A DNA stretch of 64,000 nt from Paraspadella gotoi (taxonomy: Eukaryota; Chaetognatha). Shown here one piece after another: positions 55,145-64,000 of this stretch. Numbering within the stretch: the first letter of the stretch is position 1; every line of letters starts with the position of its first letter. Under the pieces are notes generated by a model. The model was not told the DNA's origin. It saw only the letters and a list, made by a program, of their open reading frames with translations, and searched no databases. The position numbers and the translations under genes are program-made. The stretch is from contig CM119270.1 of the NCBI GenBank assembly GCA_051294375.1, positions 16,690,824-16,754,823 on the forward strand. Reading direction: 5' to 3'.

Positions 55145-55320
55145 TTGTTTATCAAATTGGTAAAGCCAATATAACAATTATCTATTATTACAATGATTAA
55201 GCTATATTGCTCGTGACTTTGGACAGGCAACAGTAAATTAAGCCCTCCAATAGATGAACACTTCAAGCTCTTAATCAAAACTCTATCACAGTCTAGAGTA
55301 TTAACTCCAAGAGAGCATGA
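55145..55320 (+). repeat. Dispersed ~200-bp repeat, copy 8
   Basis: Mirror of 34,240-34,430: ATTGGTAAAGCCAATATAAC, CTCGTGACTTTGGACAGGC, then CTCTATCACAGTCTAGAGTA. A diverged subfamily with a GTAAAGCC centre in place of GTACAACC. Confidence 0.65.
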
Positions 55321-58300
55321 ATTATATAATTTATTAAAAAAACACGAATCTTGAAAAAGTCTTAAAAATTACATGTTGAGATTTAACACATAGCGAGATA
55401 ATGGAAAAACCTAAATAAAGAGTATTAGGTAATAGATAAACAGAATGTCACAAAATTTAAAGTTACTCATTATTAAAGGGGTAAAAAATTTAAAAAAAAA
55501 TTATATATGTATGTATATTATTGTATAAATGTATTTTATGTATATAAATTGTAACGAACGTCGTTCCGTTTAGACAAGGACGGAGAAGAATTAAGTTGAG
55601 TAGCGAAACCGAAATAATTGTTCGATACAAGGTTGTATTTTCTTGATCGTCGTTGTCAATGTCTTCTGGAATCTATCTTCTTCTTCCTCCTCCTCCTCCT
55701 CCTCCTCCCCATCATCATCATCACCATCATCGTTCACACTCACGACTCACAACGTGAGTGACTCGAGAAGCGAAAAGGTCAAAAAACTCCTGGATGTGTT
55801 TTCTTCTCTTTTTCTTTTCCTTTTTTTTAAACTTTTCTTTTTCTCTCCCGCGTTCCCTTTGAGTTCCTCTCTTGAATGTCTTCAAAGAAAATAGACGAAG
55901 CGAAAAAGAGAGCTAGAGAGCGAGAGAGCGAGAGAGCGAGAGAGCGAGATGACCGAGAGAGGTCGAGGAATCTAATGGGAGAAAATGGGGGAAAGATGGA
56001 AGGAAATGAAAAAAACGAATGAATGAATGAATGAATGAATGAATGAATGAANNNNNNNNNNNNNNNNNNNNNNNNNNNNNNNNNNNNNNNNNNNNNNNNN
56101 NNNNNNNNNNNNNNNNNNNNNNNNNNNNNNNNNNNNNNNNNNNNNNNNNNNNNNNNNNNNNNNNNNNNNNNNNNNNNNNNNNNNNNNNNNNNNNNNNNNN
56201 NNNNNNNNNNNNNNNNNNNNNNNNNNNNNNNNNNNNNNNNNNNNNNNNNNNNNNNNNNNNNNNNNNNNNNNNNNNNNNNNNNNNNNNNNNNNNNNNNNNN
56301 NNNNNNNAAGAAAGAAAGAAAGAAAGAAAGAAAGGAAAAGGAAAAGGTTATAAACTAGCAAACGACAAGATATTTAATGAATGTCACTAAAAAGATGTAA
56401 ATATTTATTGAGTGGATTGAATTAGGACTTAATACTATTTGTATTGATACGTTAGATGATTAAAAAAGAGATATAAACAGAAATCTCTCTGGAAATATGA
56501 TTTAAATCGTAAAAAAGAAAGTGAATGGAGGTTGGGTGAGTGAGGTGGAGAGAANNNNNNNNNNNNNNNNNNNNNNNNNNNNNNNNNNNNNNNNNNNNNN
56601 NNNNNNNNNNNNNNNNNNNNNNNNNNNNNNNNNNNNNNNNNNNNNNNNNNNNNNNNNNNNNNNNNNNNNNNNNNNNNNNNNNNNNNNNNNNNNNNNNNNN
56701 NNNNNNNNNNNNNNNNNNNNNNNNNNNNNNNNNNNNNNNNNNNNNNNNNNNNNNNNNNNNNNNNNNNNNNNNNNNNNNNNNNNNNNNNNNNNNNNNNNNN
56801 NNNNNNNNNNNNNNNNNNNNNNNNNNNNNNNNNNNNNNNNNNNNNNNNNNNNNNNNNNNNNNNNNNNNNNNNNNNNTCGCTGTCTTTAATTGTTGCTTGA
56901 TGAATGATCAAGTAATAAGACAATATATTAATTTTCTCCTTCATTGAATTCCAACCTCCTCGTTTCTCTCTCCTCTCTCTTTCTTTATCCACTCCTTCCT
57001 TTATTTCCTCCCTATCCCTCCTCTTTTCTCTCCCTCCTTTCTTACCCTTCCTCTCTATCCTCTCTAATTTCCTCCGCTTTCCTCTCATTCCTCCCTTTGC
57101 TCTCCACTCTCCTCCCTTTCCTTCCTCTTCATCCTTTTCCTTTCTAATCTTCTCTTCTTTCCTCCCATTCCTCCCCTTCCTTCTAACTTTCCCCCTCTTT
57201 CCTCTCCTTTCCTTCCTTCCTCCCCACTTCCTTCTTCTTTCCTTTCCTTTCCTTCCTTCCTCTCTTCCCTCTTTCCTCCTCTTTCCTCCCATTTCTTGTT
57301 TCTCCCTTTCCGTCTCGCTTTCCTCCTTTTTCCTCTCCTTTCCTTCCTTCTCCATTTTCTTCCTACTTTCCTCTTCTTTCCTCTCCTTTCCTGTCTTCCT
57401 TCTTTCTCACTTTCTTCTTCTTTTCTCTCCTTTCCTTCCTTCCTCCCTTCTCACTTTCTTCCTCTTTCCTCTCCTTTCCTTCCCTTCTTCCCCTTCCCNN
57501 NNNNNNNNNNNNNNNNNNNNNNNNNNNNNNNNNNNNNNNNNNNNNNNNNNNNNNNNNNNNNNNNNNNNNNNNNNNNNNNNNNNNNNNNNNNNNNNNNNNN
57601 NNNNNNNNNNNNNNNNNNNNNNNNNNNNNNNNNNNNNNNNNNNNNNNNNNNNNNNNNNNNNNNNNNNNNNNNNNNNNNNNNNNNNNNNNNNNNNGAAGCA
57701 AGAGGCGGTTGTAACGTCATTTTCACACTTTGCATTTTTCTTCTCCTTCCTCTTTTCGAATCTTTTGTGAAAAGTTTTTTTTTTCTCTCTCTCTTTATGA
57801 TGCAGCTCAGCGTTTTCGTAAATTTGTTTTTTCTCCGTCGGTCAGTCGGTTGAGCAATCGGTTGTTTTTTTTTGTTTTTTTTTTACGAATATATGATTAA
57901 GAGCGTTATTAATACGGGTAATGTGCGAAATAGCTTCCACGATTAATGAATGGACATAACAATAAAACTGCCAGCGCTTTTATTAAAAAAAAGTGCATAA
58001 ACATTCTTTAACTTTACGTACATATATTTTTAAAAACTCGTCTCCGCATCTTTCTCGTCTCCACGATTTCTGTTTTATTTAGTTTTCTCTTTTTATTTTC
58101 TACTCAAATCTGTTTAGTTATCTGCATAAAAACCAGAATTTTATTTCTTTTTTTTTTTTCTCTTTTTNNNNNNNNNNNNNNNNNNNNNNNNNGAAAAGGT
58201 AGTTTGGAAACAAAGAAAGGAGTCCATATACTCAGCTATCCCGGACGCAGGCGTCCACTGCGCGAGCAGCGCGCGCCGGCGTCCGACCGACTCACTTCTC

Positions 58301-58397
58301 CTTCCGGGCCTTTCTTCCGCTCGCCGATCGGGGAGATTTTTCTCTCTCGATCGTGTAGTCGGGCTTCTTCCGTCGAGTCCGAGCGATCGGGGCCGGA

Positions 58398-58433
<36 letters not shown>

Positions 58434-58835
58434 ACTCTCTCTTGCTCTCTCTTTGCTGTCTATTTCTATCTTTAGCAATTATTTAGCAATTACTTATCAG
58501 TTATTTTTTTCAAACCTATTATCTTTAAAATGAAAAATACAATTTTTTTTTATTTAAGCAATATTTACAGCGTGCAAGCTCGATTTTTTATTCTTACTTG
58601 ATTTAAAATTGTTGCTACTATTTACTCTTCATACGTTCCTCGCGTTAACAAAAATTGCAAATTATATATATATCTTATTTGCGTTCATTTTTATCTTTAT
58701 CATATTTTCAATTCAGTTTTTCAGCCATATTTAATCATTATTGGTTTAGATTATATCTTTTTTCAGCTAATATTATTATTTTCTAGCTCTGTGATTAAAC
58801 TTTCTTTCTGTTGCTGTTTTTAGGTAATGAACAAT

Positions 58836-59010
58836 GAAGACAAAGTCTTGTTACAGCATACGATTTTATTTTAACTGTCAGAACCAAGTTTCGGCTCATT
58901 CAAGCCTTCATCAGTGCTTTTTAAAAGCACTGATGAAGGCTTGGAATGAAAGCCGAAACTTGTCTGTAGCATTAAAATAAAATCGTGTGCTGTAAAAAAG
59001 ACTTGTCTTC
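58836..59010 (+). ncRNA. Fold-back element with hammerhead cores on both strands
   Basis: A near-perfect palindrome of about 175 bp. Plus strand: CUGAUGA at 58,930-58,936, stem II GGCUU/AAGCC, GAAAC at 58,955-58,959, UU, then GUC at 58,962-58,964 as the cleavage triplet. Minus strand: CUGAUGA at 58,914-58,908, GGCUU/AGCC stem, GAAAC at 58,892-58,888, then UUG and GUU. The outer arms share CGATTTTATT/AATAAAATCG with the element at 36,855-37,027, so they form one family. The matching position in the right arm of the surrounding palindrome (about 60,190) has no such element. Confidence 0.6.
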
Positions 59011-60449
59011 CATTTTTCAATTATTTTTAGCTCAAATTTTTTAAAATTTAAAAAAGGAACAAATATAGCAAATTTTCACTCGTTATTTAATTTTTCTGTT
59101 AAATATCTCCTCATAATTTCTTCCCCCGGTTTCTCTATACTTTCCTTTATTTATTTTTTGTTCATTGGTTTATTTTTGTTTTCAATTTATGTAATAAAAA
59201 AAAATTTTTTTCATTTTCTTTTTCTTGCTTCTTTCTTTCTTTTTTTCTTCTTCTTTTTTCAAAAAAGACTCCCGGATCCGCGCGAACCCATAATCGATCC
59301 CGCGCTCGGAGGCAGCAGAGAAGAGCACGGTGACCGCGTGACGGAGGGTAAGAGAGAGAGAAAAGCAGGTAAGTTCGCCGCTGCCAGGCTCGATCGGCAT
59401 CGACCTTTGCATGCGTCGCCGGTATCCGGTAGATCAAGGAGAAGGCAAGAGGAAGAGGAGTAATGCAAGATGCGAGCGCAAGTTAAGTCGAAGGCAGCGG
59501 AGCAGCCGCCTCTGCCGCGCCGCGCCGGCTGCCTCCCGGAGCTGCCGCTGATACGCGAGGCTTCTGAGTTATAGTCCATGAAGGAAGAAAAAGAGAGCAG
59601 AGAGGGGGAGACAGAGAGAGACGAGAGAGAGAAGCAGTCTGAGGAGCATGACGAGTGAGAGTAGAGAGCAGAGATTGAGAGAGAGAGAGATGGACGAGAC
59701 ATGGCTTATACTCAGAAGCTTCGACAACAGCGCAGCCTCCGGGGGCAGCCGCGCGGCCTGCCGATCGCGCTTCTCCCTGCCTTCGACTTTTTGCGCTCGA
59801 GCTATTCTTACTCCTCTTCCTTCTTCCTTTCTCCTTTATTCTCCGCCGATCCGCGCCGGCTGCCAAAGGTCGCACTCCGACTCGTAGCTGGGCCAGGCGG
59901 CGGACTTACTCTCTTTCTCTCTCTCTTCACCCTCCGTCACCGCCGCAGCTCTTCCTCTCTCCTCTCGAGCGGCATCGATCATAGGTTCGCGCGGATCGTG
60001 AGTCTACTTTTAAAGATGATAAGGCCTTTTTGAAAAGTATTACATTATTGTAGGGTCATTTCACGATGTTCAAAAAAAAGAAAGAAAAAAAAGGAAGATC
60101 AGAAAGAACGAGAAAGAGAAAAGATAAGAAAAAGAAGGGAAAAAAAATAAAAAATTTAGTCAACAAATTTTTTAATATAACGATTTTGAGCTTAATAATA
60201 ATATAATATTAATAAAAAAGATATACATCTAAACAATAATGACTTAAATATGCCTTGAAAACAAATTGAAAATATGCCATATAAGATAAAAATTGATCGC
60301 AAAATGAGATGATTATTATATTATTTGCATTTTTGTTACGCAACGTATGAAGAGTAAAGAGTTAGTAAAATTTTAGAATTCAAGTAGAATAAAAATTCCG
60401 AGCATCCAGCTGTGAATATTTTTTTAAATAATTTTTTTTTATTTTTCAA

Positions 60450-60773
60450 TTTTCGCATAGCCCCCATATTTAAAACATTGTAAATGTCAAAAATTTCTTA
60501 AAAAAATATTCTCTTTTCTTACTTTTAAAAGCAGATTTAAATTTCTCCTAATTACATTTAAATTTAACTTCGATTGACTACAGTATCAAATTTTTCCCAA
60601 AAAAAAATCTAGCCACAGCTTTTTTTTAAGCGATTGTCTTTTTGTCTCAGAATAGCTCCCCTTAGAATTGCCGACTGTTTGATCGAGGCTCGCCTTAGCG
60701 CTTATACCAGGGAGTGTAGCAAAGTTGAAACAAAAAGCCCGCTGCAAAACATTTTGTCTGGAATCCTAAGTTA

Positions 60774-60812
<39 letters not shown>

Positions 60813-61555
60813 CTACTTTATTACATTAATTCAAACCATTTATATCTACTAGTTTAATAAACTACAGTTCTATAATTTTTCTTGTTTTGTAATTTCCTGT
60901 AATTAAGGTGAGATATCTCTGAGTACCTTTACCATAGAGACTTAAATTGTGGCTTCATTTTGTAACCCGACATGCTGCATATCTATGACATCATTTTACT
61001 CAATTCGAAATGTCTTTCAGTCATTTATCTTCTCGGCCCAATTGAGGTCTTTGAATTCTTCTGAGCATTCAACTTATGCATTTCTTTACCTTTTACATTA
61101 TTTCACAAATTCACAATCATATTTTAAAACTTAGGTAATTTTAAAAAAAAAAACACAGTATGCAAATTTTAGCCTCATTGTTCAGCTCTACAAAGTGGTA
61201 TAGACTTCATATTTTTTAATTCCTAGTTACTTTTTAACTTCTGAAATTAATAAAAAGCTTCTTTTAACAAATGTCAAGAAATTTTGTTTTTTTTGAAAAC
61301 ATTTTTTTTAATTAGAATATATTGTTGTATTGGATTCAGCTTGGAATTTATTTGTTTTTCTCCTGTTTGTTTTCACTGGTGATTATTTCCAAGAAGCCTT
61401 ATTTTTTACTCCAAATTCATTTATTATTTTTCGGCCTATAGAGATAAAAAAAATTCCTGTTAAAATACCTTGAATACTGCTAATCCTTAAAAGAGATTGT
61501 CGCTTTACTTAAAGTAGTTATGGCTTCTTCAAATTAGTTATTTAAAAAATAAAAT
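60450..61555. other. ~1.1-kb insertion in the right arm of the third palindrome
   Basis: The left arm goes directly from the 58,550 block to the 58,480 block, whereas the right arm has about 1.1 kb between them. It contains an ACT microsatellite (60,774-60,816) preceded by a block with CTCGCCTTAGCGCTTATACC. No terminal repeats or open gene are seen. A SINE-like element with an ACT tail is possible but not shown. Confidence 0.45.
60774..60816 (+). repeat. (ACT)n microsatellite
   Basis: About twelve ACT units, only slightly interrupted. Confidence 0.9.
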
Positions 61556-61927
61556 ATTTCAAGTTTAAATCATAAGTAAATTTGATGAGAAATTAAGAGA
61601 GAGGAATGACAAAATAAACATTAAAAGAATAAAAAAAGATAGAAAGAGAAGGAGAGACGGCAAAGAGCCAGAGAGAGTGATCGAAGAGAGATAGATTGAA
61701 GATGAGCAGAGAGAGAGAGACGAGAGAGAACAGAGAGAGATATCCGGCCCCGATCGCTCGGACTTCAACCGGAAGAAGCCCGCGAGAGAGAGAAAATCTC
61801 CCCGATCCGAGCGCGCAAGAAGCCCCGCGAAGGAGAAGTGAGTCGATCGCAGGCCGCGCGCCGCCGCCTCCGGTCTACGGCGCTGCGTTCGGCCGAGAGC
61901 TTGAGTTATATGACTCGAGAGCAGCAT

Positions 61928-61930
<3 letters not shown>

Positions 61931-61967
<37 letters not shown>
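61931..61967 (+). repeat. (GA)n tract
   Basis: Pure GA dinucleotide run at the outer edge of the third palindrome. Confidence 0.9.
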
Positions 61968-61968
<1 letters not shown>

Positions 61969-61999
61969 GAATCGAGGAAATTTTCCAAAGTAAATCGCG

Positions 62000-62345
62000 C
62001 GAAAAATTCGGAAAAAGTTTTCGGCGCCGAATTTTTTTTTCTTCGGTCGTCGTCGACGGGCGGCACCGTCGCCGTCCGAAGGCGGCGCTCCGTGGATGAC
62101 GCCGGTTTAAAGAGAAAAAGACGCCGACCGTTCGCCGACTACGCCACTACGCAGGCGAAGAGCTTCAAGCGAACCGGAGATTATGACGCCGCTCTCTTGT
62201 ATTTCCGTAAGCGGCGTCGCTCGAAGCGAAAGCGGCGCCTGCAGAGAACACCGCCTGAGGAAAGCGCCGCCAAGAGAAAGGCGCCGGGAAAAACTTTGCC
62301 GATTTTCCCGCCGAGAAAATTCGGCGAAGTAGAAATTTTTTTTCC
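62000..62345 (+). other. GC-rich stretch with an Arg/Lys-rich open frame; no gene called
   Basis: CpG-dense relative to its surroundings. An ATG at 62,092 opens a frame of about 75 codons (GLKRKRRRPFADYATTQAKS, KRTGDYDAALLYFRKRRRSK) before Phe-rich sequence from a T tract. The basic composition would suit a nuclear signal in a first exon, but no donor or homology is evident. The minus strand is also open. Confidence 0.3.
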
Positions 62346-62424
62346 TTTTTTTTCTTTTTTTGGGTAAAAAGTTTCGAAGATTTTTTGTTCGTCGCCGTCC
62401 ATTCGTGATTCCAGGAAGAACGTG

Positions 62425-62510
<86 letters not shown>
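62425..62510 (+). repeat. (GA)n tract
   Basis: About 85 bp of nearly pure GA. Confidence 0.9.
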
Positions 62511-62512
<2 letters not shown>

Positions 62513-62649
62513 TTCGTGAATCGCAAGGTCGCCGCCAGGAGCGTCGTCATCGTCGTCATCATCCTCATTCGAGCGGAAATCCAAATATCACCGACTTTTT
62601 CAAAAACTTTTTTTTTTAAATTCTCTTTCGTTTTCTTTTCCGCCATTTT

Positions 62650-64000
62650 TTCTTTCTTTCCTTTTTTTTCTTCTTTCTTTTCTCTTTATTTCCAATTTTC
62701 TTTCCATTTCTCGTCGTCTTTCTTTCCTTCTTTCCGTCTAAACGCACGGTGAGGTTGTTTCACCGATTTTTGCGGATCTTTAATGGAACGGAAACCAAAC
62801 GCTTTTTTGAAGAGCGGTTTTTGGAGAAAGAGTTCTCGGAATCGTTTTGTTTTCAAAGGAGCTCTCGACGAAACAACTCGTTTTGCTAAGTGAGGGTTTT
62901 GAAGAATTTCCAAAAAAATGTTAAGAATTGTGGCATTTTTTAGAATCTGAGTGGAAAAAAAAAATCAATAGTTTTTAATCGGATTTAAACAAACAAAGAA
63001 GGAAGATGGAGATAAAGAAAATTTGTATCTCTAAAAATCCAAGTAAATTTTCGTTAGAACATAAAAACAGTAAAACACAACAAATTTTAAAAAGTTATAA
63101 TAATATTTTTTAAAAATTCAAAAAGTTGAAGAGAGAAAAAAAAGAAGAGGAGAAAGAAAAAAGCAAAAATGTGGATATTTCGAATCAGTTTTTTTTTTTC
63201 ACTACTACTTCTCCAAACTGAAGGACTTTTAGATTTTAAATAAGACGCGCGCGCCTTTCACTCTTTCACTTTTTTTCACTTTTTTCCTTCGCCGACACAA
63301 ACGAATTCACTTCGACTAACCTCGTCTTCACAAAAAAAAAACCCTTTAAGATTTGCATTCTCAAATTGGTTTCGTAAACTTTTTTCTTTTTCACAAAAAA
63401 AAAAAAAAACGAGAAGCGAAAAAGTTGGGCCACCCAGACGATCTTTCTGCCCGACTCCGCCCGGGGTTTAAGCTCTTTAGGATAATCGTTTCAATCCTCC
63501 TTTAGAATCACTCCTNNNNNNNNNNTTCACTCTACACTCTTCACTCGCAGAGCTTTGCTCTTCACTCCCGTTTACATTTCGAATCACTCTTTACTATTCA
63601 CACCCGTTAAGTTTAATTTAATATAAACTCCTTCTCTCTGAGTGAAGTTTTAACTTTTCAGTTCTGTTTTTATTTCAATAATCCCATCCTGAAAAAAATA
63701 AATATAAATAAGTAAATATAAAGAATCATTGGTTGGTAGGTATAAAATGTTTTCAATTTTAATTTAATAATCACAGTCATTTAATTTTACATCGGTGTTG
63801 ATTCTTTTTATCCATAACATTAGACCGATTATTCAACGACTTTATCTGGACAATAATCACCCAACGATTTTCGTCCCATCCCTCGGGCCCGATTGTTTCT
63901 AAATTTACCCTCTTCTATTCTATGAACCCACTTTTTTTCATCGGGACCTTTAGACTCATAACTCCACGGCCAGACTCCTAACTACATCCCTTTCACCATC
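62650..64000. other. No gene seen
   Basis: AT-rich sequence with T and A homopolymers and one 10-N gap (63,516-63,525). No open frame of normal composition and no recognised repeat family. Confidence 0.5.

Larger units (their letters stand above)
49909..58167 (-). repeat. Block C', inverted copy (contains the better-preserved IR gene)
   Basis: Inverted partner of 31,340-40,200. Reading frames of the IR gene are open here, where they are broken in the partner, so this copy has fewer indels. N runs remove 51,458-51,683, 52,660-53,187, 53,581-53,824, 56,053-56,307, 56,555-56,876 and 57,499-57,694. Confidence 0.85.
58240..61870. repeat. Third palindrome, GC-rich core, ~1.3-kb arms plus an insertion
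   Basis: 58,240-58,480 pairs with 61,640-61,870 (CCGATCG..GGGAGATTTTC and GATCGGGGCCGGAT blocks). 58,550-58,790 pairs with 60,180-60,425 (ACGTATGAAGAGTAAA). 59,275-59,560 pairs with 59,715-60,000 (GATCCGCGCGAACC, CGATC, GTGACGGAGGGT and GCCGCGC blocks). The centre is near 59,640 in a GA-rich tract. The long frames across the GC core on both strands disagree between arms, so I do not call a gene. Confidence 0.78.

Noticed and set aside
59259-60033. Open frames of 100-147 codons on both strands in the GC-rich palindrome core
   Set aside because: The two arms should encode the same protein if it were real, but the frames disagree. GC-rich sequence has few stops by chance.
62107-62646. 179-codon minus-strand open frame
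   Set aside because: Crosses a GA dinucleotide run and T tracts; Leu/Ser repeats with no normal composition.

Overview
This window is nuclear DNA from an animal, most likely an arthropod. The evidence is intron-bearing genes with phase-compatible GT/AG splice sites, two ankyrin-repeat TRPA-type channel genes, and a divergent ionotropic receptor (IR) of the arthropod chemosensory family. Simple sequence, mostly CT/GA, is extreme throughout. The mix would fit a crustacean or a chelicerate; the sequence alone does not decide between them. N runs of exactly 10 and exactly 25 recur and look like placeholder gaps, so the window is a draft scaffold with missing exons and misplaced pieces.

Region 1 (1-17,218), minus strand: two tandem TRPA paralogs. 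Gene A runs from its N-terminus at 7,242 leftward off the window edge after the S6 exon. Gene B runs from about 17,218 to about 8,534. Both encode an N-terminal hydrophobic segment, a Ser/Pro-rich linker, ankyrin repeats and a six-helix pore module. B also shows a C-terminal helical tail. They differ in intron positions. Between A's ankyrin and pore exons lies a highly corrupted, plus-strand copy of A's own ankyrin exons (3,705-5,737), fused to a copy of a repeat found 20 kb away. A 3.8-kb stretch inside gene B (10,184-13,980) holds no recognisable channel exon.

Region 2 (19,290-58,167): a composite of three blocks, each in several copies and orientations. The order is A-B-B'-C-A-spacer-A'-C', where a prime means inverted. 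Block A carries purine-rich minisatellites and GTC tracts. Block B is built of other low-complexity tracts. Block C carries the IR gene. The largest palindrome has arms of about 12-13 kb (31.3-44.2 kb and 46.5-58.2 kb) around a 2.3-kb AT-rich spacer. The copies differ by many small indels, which looks like alternative haplotypes and/or unpolished long-read sequence. They also differ by clean insertions: a 1.47-kb TTAA-flanked element with terminal inverted repeats in one B copy, and a 0.6-kb MITE-like element in one A copy. The IR gene on the minus strand (50.8-53.3 kb) is largely open, while the plus-strand copy (36.5-39.3 kb) is broken by frameshifts.

Region 3 (58.2-61.9 kb) is a separate palindrome with a GC-rich core. 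Its left arm contains a fold-back element of about 175 bp. From 61.9 to 64.0 kb there are GA tracts and no supported gene.

The most unusual signal is a pair of fold-back elements, at 36,855-37,027 and 58,836-59,010. Each contains the conserved core of a hammerhead ribozyme (CUGANGA, a stem II, GAAAC and a GUH cleavage triplet). They look like small mobile elements carrying self-cleaving RNA motifs, and one of them is missing from the matching arm of its palindrome.
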